This document shows, piece by piece, positions 1 through 7,333 of a stretch of 64,000 nt of DNA; within the stretch, counting starts at the first letter, position 1, and each line of letters begins with the position of its first letter. The stretch is taken from the NCBI GenBank assembly GCA_958296115.1, contig OY282442.1, positions 1,745,158 to 1,809,157 on the forward strand, read 5' to 3'. This DNA is from an uncultured Dehalococcoidia bacterium (GTDB lineage Bacteria; Chloroflexota; Dehalococcoidia; Lucifugimonadales; CAJWER01). Made by a program: the position numbers and the translations under genes. Under the pieces are notes generated by a model, which was not told the origin of the DNA, did not search any database, and saw only the letters and a list, made by a program, of their open reading frames with translations.

Positions 1-15
1 TTTTCGGGATGAAGG

Positions 16-44
16 GGAGTGCAGGCGTCCCGCCTGCGCTCCTT
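16..44. repeat. GC-rich palindromic repeat
   Basis: The arms GCAGGCG and CGCCTGC flank TCC, forming an inverted repeat. A related unit, GCAGGCGGGACGCCCTGC, lies near 32024-32041. It is probably a dispersed intergenic palindrome. No gene is visible in positions 1-120. Confidence 0.5.
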
Positions 45-120
45 TGCGCCAAGGGGGTGGTTGTCTGAATCGGGATTTGCGGGATTGGTGGATTCTCAGG
101 ATTGGGAGAGGGAGGGACAC

Positions 121-163
121 CCTCACCCTAGCCCGTTCCCGTGAAGGGAGAGGGGATGAGGCG
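121..163. repeat. REP-like CCCTCACCCTAGCCC palindrome
   Basis: CCCTCACCCTAGCCC is followed by TTCCCGTGAAGGGAGAGGGG, an imperfect hairpin. The same unit recurs at about 11.63, 31.03, 31.35, 31.97, 33.65 and 36.74 kb, always between genes, so it is a dispersed REP-like family. Confidence 0.7.
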
Positions 164-183
164 GTCATCACGTCCTGATTTTC

Positions 184-213
184 TTGACATGGTTTCGGGG
201 CCGTTGCTACTAT
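184..213 (+). promoter_or_regulatory. Sigma-70-type promoter of thrC
   Basis: TTGACA at 184-189 is a consensus -35 box. After an 18-bp spacer comes TACTAT at 208-213. The inferred start near 220 gives a 5' leader of about 65 nt before the thrC TTG codon. Confidence 0.6.
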
Positions 214-285
214 CCTCATGCTTTACAATGTTTGGTTTCGCGCTGGGGCCGGTATGCTGGCCCTTCTTGCCCGGAGGACGACTTA

Positions 286-1512
286 TTGCCCCACGTCAAG
301 TCGCTGGAGTGCCGCGAGTGCGGCAGGACCTATCCCGTCGAGCCGACGAACGCCTGTGAGTTTTGCTTCGGTCCTCTCGAGGTCAGCTACGACTACGAGT
401 CGATAGCGCGGAGCGTTACCCGCGAGTCCATCGCCGCCGGGCCGTTCTCGATGTGGCGCTATCATGATTTTCTGCCCGTCGGGGCCGAGGCGGCCGTGGA
501 CATGGGGACGGGCTTCACGCCGCTGCTCCACGCGAAGAATCTGGGTAGGAAGCTTGGGCTGGACAGGCTTTACGTCAAGAACGACAGCGTGAATCCGACG
601 TTCTCGTTCAAGGATCGGCCGGTGTCGGTTACTGCGACGAAGGCGTTGGAGTTCGAGTTCGAGACGCTGGCGTGCGTCTCTACGGGCAACCTGATGGGCG
701 CGGTGGCGGCCCATGGGGCGAAGGCGGGCATGAGGACGGTGGTGTTCTTCCCGGGCAACTTGGAGGACGGCAAGGTTACGGGCGCTGCGGTATACGGGCC
801 GACGCTGGTGGCGGTGGACGGCACCTACGACCAGGTGAACCGCCTGTGCAGCGAGTTGGCGGACAACCTGCGCTGGGCCTTCGTGAACATCAACATGCGT
901 CCGTTCTACGCGGAGGGCAGCAAGACCCTGGGCTACGAAGTGGCGGAGCAGCTGGGCTGGAAGGCTCCCGACCATTGCGTGGTCCCGGCGGCGTCCGGGG
1001 AGCTTCACACGAAGATATGGAAGGGGTTGACGGAGATGGGGGACGTGGGCCTCATAGACCCGCCGTCCACCAGGATGCACCTGGCGCAGCCGGAGGGGTG
1101 CAGCCCCATCGTATCGGCGTTCGAGACGGGCGGCGAGCGTGTTGCTCCGGTGCGCCCGGACACCATCGCCAAGTCGCTGGCAATCGGCGACCCGGCGGCC
1201 GGCGTCTATGCCTTGCAGACGTTGAGGGAGACGGGCGGGAGCGCGGCGGCGGCGCCGGAGGACGAGGTGGCGGAGTGCATCCAGCTGTTGGCGGAGACCG
1301 AGGGCATCTTCACGGAGACGGCAGGCGGGGTGGTAATCTCCGGGCTGCGGAAGCTTGCAGAGTCTGGGGCTATCGGCAAGGACGAGGTGACGGTGGCGTT
1401 CATCACCGGCAACGGCTTCAAGACGCAGGAGGTCGTGGAGCATCTGGTCGATCCGGCGCATATCAAGCCGACGTATGCGTCGTTCGAGGCGGCGATGCTG
1501 GACGGCAAGTGA
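286..1512 (+). CDS. thrC: Threonine synthase with N-terminal zinc ribbon
   Basis: PLP-dependent fold-type II enzyme converting O-phosphohomoserine to threonine in the cytoplasm. I start it at TTG 286 because GGAGG sits 8 nt upstream at 273-277; the longer reading frame back to 184 has an unrelated N-terminus and would run through the promoter. The 408-residue product opens with a CxxC...CxxC ribbon (Cys9, 12, 24, 27), typical of the archaeal/actinobacterial ThrC class. The PLP lysine is Lys109 in FSFKDR, and a STGN phosphate-binding loop follows. A MoaD/ThiS-like gene follows 46 bp downstream, an arrangement also seen with sulfur-transfer PLP enzymes, so a role in cysteine or homocysteine formation cannot be excluded. 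Confidence 0.9.
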   Translation: MPHVKSLECRECGRTYPVEPTNACEFCFGPLEVSYDYESIARSVTRESIAAGPFSMWRYHDFLPVGAEAAVDMGTGFTPLLHAKNLGRKLGLDRLYVKNDSVNPTFSFKDRPVSVTATKALEFEFETLACVSTGNLMGAVAAHGAKAGMRTVVFFPGNLEDGKVTGAAVYGPTLVAVDGTYDQVNRLCSELADNLRWAFVNINMRPFYAEGSKTLGYEVAEQLGWKAPDHCVVPAASGELHTKIWKGLTEMGDVGLIDPPSTRMHLAQPEGCSPIVSAFETGGERVAPVRPDTIAKSLAIGDPAAGVYALQTLRETGGSAAAAPEDEVAECIQLLAETEGIFTETAGGVVISGLRKLAESGAIGKDEVTVAFITGNGFKTQEVVEHLVDPAHIKPTYASFEAAMLDGK

Positions 1513-1558
1513 GCTGCGAGGGTGGAATAGCGGACGTTCAGGATTGGAGGACTTGCGA

Positions 1559-1834
1559 ATGAGCGTAACAGTCAGGATACCAGCGCCGCTGCGCCGGCTT
1601 ACGGATGGGCAGGACAAGGTGAGCGCGGAGGGCGGGACGGTGGCCGAGGTGGTGAGTCATCTCGACGGACAGTATCCGGGTATGAGGGAGCGGCTCTGCG
1701 ACGAGAGCGGTCAGCTGCGCACCTTCGTGAACCTGTACGTGAACGGCGAGGACGTGCGGTTCATGGACGGGCTTGGCACGGCTACGGGGCCGGGCGACGA
1801 GTTGAGCGTGGTTCCCGCGGTAGCCGGGGGGTAG
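1559..1834 (+). CDS. MoaD/ThiS-family ubiquitin-like sulfur carrier
   Basis: This 91-residue protein ends in Gly-Gly, the adenylated and thiocarboxylated terminus of MoaD/ThiS/CysO carriers. Its pattern of hydrophobic beta strands and a VVPAVAGG tail match the beta-grasp fold. The ATG at 1559 has GGAGG at 1546-1550. It lies just behind thrC and is probably co-transcribed. No MoeB/ThiF-like activating enzyme or Mec-type peptidase is in the window. Molybdopterin synthase small subunit is the alternative; no other moa gene is near, so a CysO-like sulfur carrier is at least as likely. Confidence 0.8.
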   Translation: MSVTVRIPAPLRRLTDGQDKVSAEGGTVAEVVSHLDGQYPGMRERLCDESGQLRTFVNLYVNGEDVRFMDGLGTATGPGDELSVVPAVAGG

Positions 1835-1846
1835 GCCCGTCCGGGT

Positions 1847-2095
1847 TCACGTCTTCGCGCACTCTGCGGGGCGCCAGCTCATCTTCATGTAGCGGTCGCC
1901 GGCTTCGAGCTCGTCGAGCATCTGGTTCAGCCGCTTGCGCCGCGTATCTTCGCGCTTGGCCCTGGCAATCCAGGCAAGGTAGTCGTTTCGCTGGTACGGG
2001 GGCCTGTCCTCATAGGCTTGCATGAGCCTGAGTTCGAGGAGCGCCCGTCGAACGTGAGGCGGCATCTCTTGCAACGGTCTCTTCAAGGCAGCCAT
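1847..2095 (-). CDS. YdeI/OmpD-associated family protein
   Basis: The 82-residue product matches the C-terminal YdeI/OmpD-associated motif. It has a helical LKRPLQEMPPHVRRAL start, a YxRNDYLAWIxRAKREDTRRKRL core and a following helix. The family is widespread and often called bacteriocin-protection-like; its biochemical role is unsettled. I use the internal ATG at 2095 because the reading frame upstream overlaps the preceding gene and is serine/threonine-rich shadow sequence. It lies 4 bp downstream of the D-threonine-aldolase-like gene and probably shares its transcript. Confidence 0.7.
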   Translation of the reverse strand: MAALKRPLQEMPPHVRRALLELRLMQAYEDRPPYQRNDYLAWIARAKREDTRRKRLNQMLDELEAGDRYMKMSWRPAECAKT

Positions 2096-2099
2096 AGCG

Positions 2100-3206
2100 T
2101 CAGTGGTCGCGGGCGTCGTGGTTGTAGCGCCCGACGATGCGGCCGGCGGCGTCCACCACGTTTGCGAACGGGAACTTGACGGTCGTGGTGCATGCGTGGC
2201 CGGGTGCAGCGAGGAAGAAGTCGCCGACGTCGAGTTTTTCGCCGTTGAGCTTGACGACGCCATGCTCTTCGCTCTGTGCGAGCAGCTCTGCGCGGGGGTG
2301 TCCGACGATTGTGAAGCGGTTGGGGATGGGCTGGTCGGGCGAGCACGCCTTGGAGCCCACGTCGGTCGTTACGGTGTCCATGCCGGGGTCGCGGTCTATG
2401 ACTTGGCCAAGGACGACGGCGGCAATCTCGAAGGGGAGCTCGTCCATGGTCGCGTTGCGCGAGTCCCAGTATATCCAGGTGCCTGGCGAGACCCTGACGT
2501 TCGGCTCGCCGAGGTAGAGGTGGAAGGACCAGGAGCCGCCGGCGACGTTGTCGTCGGCTTCCAGTCCGTGAGCGTCGGCGGCGTCCCATACGTGGCGCAT
2601 GTAGGCGATGCTCTGGTCGACGAGAGATTTTCGCTCGTCGTAGTCGGGCTTGTATAGGGTATGGCCGTCGAATACGTGTAGTCCGAGCGTTCTCAGCGCT
2701 GGGGTTCGGGCGGCCTGGATGTAGAAGCTGGCGGCCTCATCGCCGGGCTGTACCCCTGTGCGTCGCATCCCGGTATCGAGGTCCACGTACACTTCCAACT
2801 CCATTCCACCGCGCCGCATGGCTTGCGACAGGGCTTCGAGGTGCTCCGGCGCGCTCACGATGGCCTTGAGGGAAGTATTGGGGTGAGCCTTCTTGAGGGC
2901 GGCGAAGCGCTCTATCTTCCTGGGATGCGTGAGCGGGTAGGCGAATATCACCTCGTCCACGCCGTGGCGGACGAGGAGCTCGGCCTCCGGCAGGGTGGCG
3001 CACTTGAAGGAGCGGAATCCGGCGGCCATCTGGAGCTTCAGCACGTCGGCGGACTTGTGAGTCTTGGCGTGGGGGACTATTCGGTCGGTCGAGCCGCAGA
3101 TGCGGATGACGGCGTCTATGTTGCGTTGCACCATGTCCTCGAAGACGAGGAGCTCTGGCGTCTCGATCTCGCGCGGGTTCTCGAGGCGGTACTCGCCGAC
3201 CTGCAT
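2100..3206 (-). CDS. D-threonine aldolase / D-serine dehydratase-like PLP enzyme
   Basis: Fold-type III (alanine racemase-like) PLP enzyme of the DSD1/D-TA family, acting on D-threonine-type beta-hydroxy D-amino acids. The PLP lysine is Lys48 in PHAKTHKS. The C-terminal metal site is visible as PGHACTTTVKF (His and Cys ligands). An N-terminal TIM barrel (about residues 15-255) is followed by a beta domain. I choose the ATG at 3206; the frame extends 12 codons to 3242. The 368-residue length is normal. The exact substrate cannot be read from sequence. Confidence 0.8.
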   Translation of the reverse strand: MQVGEYRLENPREIETPELLVFEDMVQRNIDAVIRICGSTDRIVPHAKTHKSADVLKLQMAAGFRSFKCATLPEAELLVRHGVDEVIFAYPLTHPRKIERFAALKKAHPNTSLKAIVSAPEHLEALSQAMRRGGMELEVYVDLDTGMRRTGVQPGDEAASFYIQAARTPALRTLGLHVFDGHTLYKPDYDERKSLVDQSIAYMRHVWDAADAHGLEADDNVAGGSWSFHLYLGEPNVRVSPGTWIYWDSRNATMDELPFEIAAVVLGQVIDRDPGMDTVTTDVGSKACSPDQPIPNRFTIVGHPRAELLAQSEEHGVVKLNGEKLDVGDFFLAAPGHACTTTVKFPFANVVDAAGRIVGRYNHDARDH

Positions 3207-3362
3207 GGCAGCCTCCGTATAGCGCGGTGAGTATAGCAACATGCGGTCGGCAGGGTCAATTTGCGGGAGGGCGGCGTCCGAGCGCGGCGTTCTGACAGCG
3301 TTTCATCTAACGTGATATGCTACCGACCTGTAGACAGGTCCAAGAAGAGAGGAGACAGGACA

Positions 3363-5168
3363 ATGACGGATACAGGTTCGGACCCGGCGCCGCGGCTGGC
3401 TTTACTGGGCGTGTGGATGAGGGTAGCGCTGGGAGAAGAGTATTGTTTATCCGTCATCAGGCGCGTCTTGGGCTCTCGGAAGCAGGTGTCCAACGAGGCT
3501 CGGCAGGCGCTTGATTCGGCGATAAACGGCGCGGTAAAGGACATTCCCCAGTTCCCGAAGAAACCGGCCATCGCCCCGCCCGCCTTCCTGGTGGAGCCGG
3601 TCATGCACGCGATGGTCCAATCGGACAAGCTTACGGGGGCGGTTCTACGGGCTTGGTCGGAGTCTCACGCGGAGCTTCACGACGTGGTAGTCGAGCGGCT
3701 CGGCGACATCGGCGTAGATGCCGCGTATCCCAACTTCTCGGAGAACAGGCTGCGCGGCCTATGGCCTCCCGCCGATTGGGAGGCTCAGCTCGACCAGTTC
3801 GCCGAGGACCACGCCGGGTTCGACAAGGACGACCTGGCGCTGATGATGTGCTACACGTCGGGAAAGGTTCCCAATTTCTCGGACGCGAGTGAGGCGGACG
3901 TCGACTTCTCCGGGTGGCTCGACGAGATGCGGGCGCTGCCGGCTGACGAGCCAGCATGGAGGGAGGCGCGGGAGTTCATCGAGTCGGCGCGGGAGGTCAT
4001 AGACGCCAAGGAGCGGGAGTTCAACGAGACGGGCATCCGCCTTCTCGGTAAGGGCATCGAGGAGATAGGGCAGAGATTCGCGGCAGAGCTGACCTATCTC
4101 GAACGGACAGTCGGGTCGTGGTCTCTGGATGGACTTCCGACCTCCTCCGTCTCCCAGTTGACGGACTCGATAGAAAACCTGAAGGAGGCCATGGAAGAGT
4201 ACCAGCCGGTCCGCGAGCATGCGCCTGTCAGGAGCGAGGAGTTGGCGAGGGCCGAAGAACGGTCGGAGCTGGAAGCCAAAATCCTGTCGCTGATGAATGA
4301 GGTGGACCAGGTCATGGCGGGCAGCGTTCAGGAGGCGGTCGAGGTAGATGGCAGCCCGGCAGATGAGGACTCTGCGCGGCGACAGGCCGAGGCTGAGATA
4401 GAGACGGCGCGGCAGGCCGAGGTCGAGGCGGTACGGCAGCGGGCCGAGGCCGAGGTCGAGGCTGCGCGGCAGCAGTCAGAGGCCGAGGTTGAGGCGGCGC
4501 GAAAGCAGGCTGAGGCTGAGGTCACGGCTGCGCGGCAGCAGTCAGAGGCCGAGGTCGAGGCGGCGCGAAAGCGGGCCGCCGCGGAGAACGAGGACATACG
4601 GCAGGAGATGAAGTCGCTGCGGAATGAGCTGCGCGCGAGCCAGAGCCAAGAGGAGAGCTGGCGGCTGGCATACGTGGAGGCGTCCCGGCAGCGGTCGGTC
4701 GAGGACGGCGAGGACGAGCCAGCGGCGATAGGGAGTGTTGCAGAGGCGGCGCATCTTGCGGAGAAGATGTTCGCGGCCGAGCTCCTGTTCCGCCCCAATT
4801 CGAGGTCTGACATCAAGGACAACCCGTTCGAGGACCCGAAGGCGGTATTCGACGCGCTGAGGTGGCTGGCGACGGTCTATTACCGCTCGCGGATGGGTGA
4901 GAGCAACCTGGCGGACCCGGACTCGTCTATCCGGGAGGCGTGCGGGTGGTCATACAAGAGCCACCAGAGCACGTTGACGATGAACAGGTTCAAGAACTGG
5001 TACACCACCAGGGTTGACGGCAAGATACGCTGGCTGGGTGAGCACATCGGCAAGGGGACCAGCAAGGACCCGCGCCACACCATCCGCATAGGCTTCGATT
5101 GGGACAAGGAGCGGAAGGCCGTCATCGTGGGATTCATAGGCCGGCACCAGCAGACCACGGTGACCTGA
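3363..5168 (+). CDS. Large coiled-coil protein of unknown function
   Basis: I do not recognise this 601-residue protein. The ATG at 3363 has a GGAG 8 nt upstream. An N-terminal helical domain (about 1-300) has no signal peptide or membrane span. A central highly charged coiled coil (about residues 335-425) is built of 11-residue repeats such as RQQSEAEVEAA, that is hendecads rather than heptads, encoded by 33-nt tandem units with a 66-nt higher-order period. A globular C-terminal domain (about 465-601) ends with HTIRIGFDWDKERKAVIVG, which looks like a conserved fold. It sits alone between a divergent metabolic gene and a phage portal gene. A structural or defence role is possible but unproven. 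Confidence 0.75.
   Translation: MTDTGSDPAPRLALLGVWMRVALGEEYCLSVIRRVLGSRKQVSNEARQALDSAINGAVKDIPQFPKKPAIAPPAFLVEPVMHAMVQSDKLTGAVLRAWSESHAELHDVVVERLGDIGVDAAYPNFSENRLRGLWPPADWEAQLDQFAEDHAGFDKDDLALMMCYTSGKVPNFSDASEADVDFSGWLDEMRALPADEPAWREAREFIESAREVIDAKEREFNETGIRLLGKGIEEIGQRFAAELTYLERTVGSWSLDGLPTSSVSQLTDSIENLKEAMEEYQPVREHAPVRSEELARAEERSELEAKILSLMNEVDQVMAGSVQEAVEVDGSPADEDSARRQAEAEIETARQAEVEAVRQRAEAEVEAARQQSEAEVEAARKQAEAEVTAARQQSEAEVEAARKRAAAENEDIRQEMKSLRNELRASQSQEESWRLAYVEASRQRSVEDGEDEPAAIGSVAEAAHLAEKMFAAELLFRPNSRSDIKDNPFEDPKAVFDALRWLATVYYRSRMGESNLADPDSSIREACGWSYKSHQSTLTMNRFKNWYTTRVDGKIRWLGEHIGKGTSKDPRHTIRIGFDWDKERKAVIVGFIGRHQQTTVT
4375..4597 (+). repeat. 33-nt tandem repeats encoding hendecad coiled coil
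   Basis: About six degenerate 33-nt units, each encoding 11 residues (Arg, two variable, then SEAEVEAA or similar). CGGCAGCAG occurs at 4467 and again at 4533, which gives a 66-nt two-unit period. The array lies inside the coiled-coil gene. Confidence 0.7.
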
Positions 5169-5202
5169 TCTCCGCGCCACCGCTGCGCCGCTGGCGTAGG
5201 CC

Positions 5203-5275
5203 TTGACAGTCGGCGCGCTTATGTTCTAGGATTGAGTGAGAGGGACTGACCCTGCGTGCGAGGGGTCGGTCCCTC
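5203..5275 (+). promoter_or_regulatory. Promoter plus 5'-terminal hairpin before the phage portal gene
   Basis: TTGACA (5203-5208), an 18-bp spacer and TAGGAT (5227-5232) form a promoter. Transcription would start at about 5239, exactly where a 13-bp stem begins: GAGGGACTGACCC (5240-5252) pairs with GGGTCGGTCCCTC (5263-5275), followed by TTCTT. The hairpin could be an attenuator/terminator or a 5'-protective structure. The same layout precedes the orphan terminase at 32053-32123. Confidence 0.6.
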
Positions 5276-5326
5276 TTCTTATTCAGCGCAGGGCAGCTCC
5301 TTGAGGCGGATACACTTGGAGGAGTT

Positions 5327-6475
5327 ATGCTGGACAGGCTGCGTGGAATTGTCGACAAGGCGCTGGGCGCTAGGGCGAACCGGGTCGCGCCGGCGCTGAG
5401 CGGGCCGTGGGAGCGGGAGCTCGGCGTTGGGCAGGGCTGGATGCCGTTGTCCTACGGCGAGTACTACCCGAGGTCGGCGCTGGTCTATTCGGCCATCAAG
5501 TTGAGGCAGGACGCGGTGTCCCGGGCGCAGCCGGTCGTGTACCGCGCGGATGGGTCGAGGGTGGACGCGGACCACCCGGCGCAGCGGCTGCTGGACCGGC
5601 CGAACCCGTTCTGGACCCGGGGCGGCCTGTGGCGCGCGACGGAGACGTATCTCGGCCTATGGGGATCGGCGTTCTGGGGGCTGGAGCGAGGCGACGGGGG
5701 CCGCGTGGTGGAGGCCTGGCCCCTGCGGCCGGACCGGATGCGGGTGATACCTGACCCCCGTAGCTACGTGAAGGGGTTCGTGTACACGTCGAACGGGCGC
5801 GAGGCCGCCGCGTACCTGCCGGATGACGTGGTGTGGCTGCGGTATTTCAATCCGCTGGACGAGTACGCGGGGCTGTCGCCCATCGCGCCGTTGAGGCTGT
5901 CGGCGGACATGTCGTTGGACGCGCTTCGGGCGGGGCGGAACGCGCTGAGCAATGACAGCGCGCCGGGGCTGTTCATCGAGACGTCGGACTCGACGACGGA
6001 CGAGGAGGCGCGGGAGTTCTACGAGCGGTGGGAGTCGCGCTTCAGGGGCGTGGACAAGGTCCGCAGGCCGGCGCTGCTGAGCGCGGGAATGAAGGTGACG
6101 AATTTGGGGTTCAGCCCGCGCGAGATGGAGTATTTCCAGAGCATGAGGTGGAGCCTGGAGGACGTGGCGCGCGTCTATGGCGTGCCCAAGCCGATGCTGG
6201 CAGACATCGAGCGGGTGACATTCTCGAACTTCAACACGGCGCGGCGGGTGTTCTGGGAGGACACTATCGTGCCTCAGCTGGCGTTCTACGAGGAGGCGCT
6301 GAACGCAAGCCTGATGCCAAGCCTGGGCGGCCCTTCCCTGCGCGTGGAGTTTGACCTCGGAGGCGTCGAGGCTCTGCGCGAGAATGAGAATGACAAGGCC
6401 AAGCGGCGAATAGGGTACGTGAAGGCGGGGATAATGACGGCGGCGGAGGTCCGCCGGGAGATGGGGTTGGGGTGA
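5327..6475 (+). CDS. HK97-family phage portal protein (orphan)
   Basis: The 382-residue product has portal-family features: a start with several conserved aromatic and Pro positions (YYPRSALVYSAIKLRQD), a DHPAQRLLDRPNP segment, the LRYFNPLDEYAGLSPIAPLR core, and a C-terminal crown region with FSNFNTARRVFWEDTIVPQL. Portals form the dodecameric DNA channel of tailed-phage heads. The ATG at 5327 has GGAGGAG upstream. No capsid, protease or tail gene follows; only a 30-codon frame, then tRNA-Gly. The terminase of the same type is 26 kb away. It is therefore a relic of an integrated phage or a domesticated phage gene. Confidence 0.85.
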   Translation: MLDRLRGIVDKALGARANRVAPALSGPWERELGVGQGWMPLSYGEYYPRSALVYSAIKLRQDAVSRAQPVVYRADGSRVDADHPAQRLLDRPNPFWTRGGLWRATETYLGLWGSAFWGLERGDGGRVVEAWPLRPDRMRVIPDPRSYVKGFVYTSNGREAAAYLPDDVVWLRYFNPLDEYAGLSPIAPLRLSADMSLDALRAGRNALSNDSAPGLFIETSDSTTDEEAREFYERWESRFRGVDKVRRPALLSAGMKVTNLGFSPREMEYFQSMRWSLEDVARVYGVPKPMLADIERVTFSNFNTARRVFWEDTIVPQLAFYEEALNASLMPSLGGPSLRVEFDLGGVEALRENENDKAKRRIGYVKAGIMTAAEVRREMGLG

Positions 6476-6567
6476 TGGAGCGACTGTCGGACGCACAGGG
6501 AGAGGGAGTCGCGACGCGCCCACGCCGTCCACGCGAAGAGACGGCCCGCCTCGCCACAGGGGGTTGA
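6475..6567 (+). CDS. Short ORF overlapping the portal stop
   Basis: A 30-codon ORF starts in the TGATG overlap with the portal stop, an arrangement typical of phage head operons. The Arg/Glu-rich product is not recognised. It may be the truncated start of the next phage gene, or chance. Confidence 0.25.
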   Translation: MERLSDAQGEGVATRPRRPREETARLATGG

Positions 6568-6602
6568 GGGATTGCGTTCCACCTGTTAGGATTTGGTTGC
6601 GG

Positions 6603-6677
6603 GCGGGTGTAACTCAGGGGTAGAGTGTCTGCTTCCCAAGCAGAATGTCGTGGGTTCGAATCCCATCACCCGCTCCA
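6603..6677 (+). tRNA. tRNA-Gly (anticodon CCC)
   Basis: A complete cloverleaf. The acceptor stem is GCGGGTG/CACCCGC and the anticodon stem is TCTGC/GCAGA, with loop TTCCCAA giving CCC. The T loop is TTCGAAT. The discriminator T is at 6674 and CCA is encoded at 6675-6677. It sits 127 bp after the portal gene; tRNA genes are common phage attachment sites. Confidence 0.93.
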
Positions 6678-6694
6678 GACCCTGCCAATAGTAA

Positions 6695-6725
6695 AAGGGC
6701 GTACACACAGCGTGTGTACGCCCTT
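6695..6725. terminator. Bidirectional hairpin terminator
   Basis: AAGGGCGTACACAC pairs perfectly with GTGTGTACGCCCTT around a 3-nt AGC loop. It is A-rich on one side and T-containing on the other. It lies between tRNA-Gly and the convergent RRM gene and can serve both. Confidence 0.75.
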
Positions 6726-6806
6726 CGTCCGTTCTTAGCCTGCAGGCCAGGTCCGCCGTCGCGCCGCTTCTATCTGGCGTCCGGCCTGGTCAGGCTTGGT
6801 GTCAGC

Positions 6807-7112
6807 TTACCAGCGGCCGCCGCCGCCACCACCGCCGCCACCACCGCCACCGCCGCGGGGACCGCGGTCCTCGCGGGGCCTGGCCTCGTTGACGGTCAGG
6901 GGCCGGCCCTGGAAATCGCGCCCGTTGAGGGCCTGGATCGCGGTCTCGGCGGCGTTGTTGTCCGGCATCTCCACGAAGCCGAAGCCACGGGACTGGCCGG
7001 TGTACCTGTCGGTGATTATCCTTGCGGAATGCACTTCACCGTGCGCCGCGAAAGCGGCCTCGAGATCTTCCTCGGACATCGAAAACGGAAGGTTGCCCAC
7101 ATAGATGTTCAT
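6807..7112 (-). CDS. RRM-type RNA-binding protein with poly-glycine tail
   Basis: A single RNA-recognition motif of about 80 residues, with RNP2 IYVGNLPF at residues 3-10 and RNP1 RGFGFVEM near residue 42. The tail holds thirteen consecutive glycines ending in RW. This class (cyanobacterial/Chloroflexota Rbp-like proteins) binds RNA and is often cold-induced. The gene has a leader of about 120 nt behind an extended -10 box at 7238-7243, consistent with post-transcriptional control. The GGC/GGT glycine run is a potential slippage site. Confidence 0.92.
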   Translation of the reverse strand: MNIYVGNLPFSMSEEDLEAAFAAHGEVHSARIITDRYTGQSRGFGFVEMPDNNAAETAIQALNGRDFQGRPLTVNEARPREDRGPRGGGGGGGGGGGGGRW

Positions 7113-7237
7113 GCGCGCTCCTCCTTGTGTGAGATTCTCCTCGTCGGTGGCAAGCGTCGCATGCGTTCATTAGCTTGGTAGTGAAAGCGCAGGAAGCGGG
7201 ACGACATTCGCATCATCGAACTATCGGAGTCGGGCAC

Positions 7238-7243
7238 ATTATA
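7238..7243 (-). promoter_or_regulatory. Extended -10 promoter of the RRM gene
   Basis: On the minus strand the sequence reads TGATATAAT, a TGn-extended consensus -10. The predicted start is near 7231, leaving about 120 nt of untranslated leader, as in cold-shock RNA-binding genes. Confidence 0.5.
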
Positions 7244-7271
7244 TCACAGCGCGTCAAGCAATGTATAGTTG

Positions 7272-7301
7272 TTGACACCTGCGCGGCTGCGCTCATAGAC
7301 T
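7272..7301 (+). promoter_or_regulatory. Promoter of the aldo/keto reductase gene
   Basis: TTGACA (7272-7277), an 18-bp spacer, then TAGACT (7296-7301). It is divergent from the RRM promoter, in a 220-bp intergenic region. Confidence 0.55.
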
Positions 7302-7333
7302 AACGGCTCATTGCTCTGGCGGCAGGAGTGGAC

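Noticed and set aside
5327-6475. A complete prophage around the portal gene
   Set aside because: No capsid, protease, tail, lysis, integrase or small terminase gene is present near either phage gene; only the portal and the distant terminase are found.
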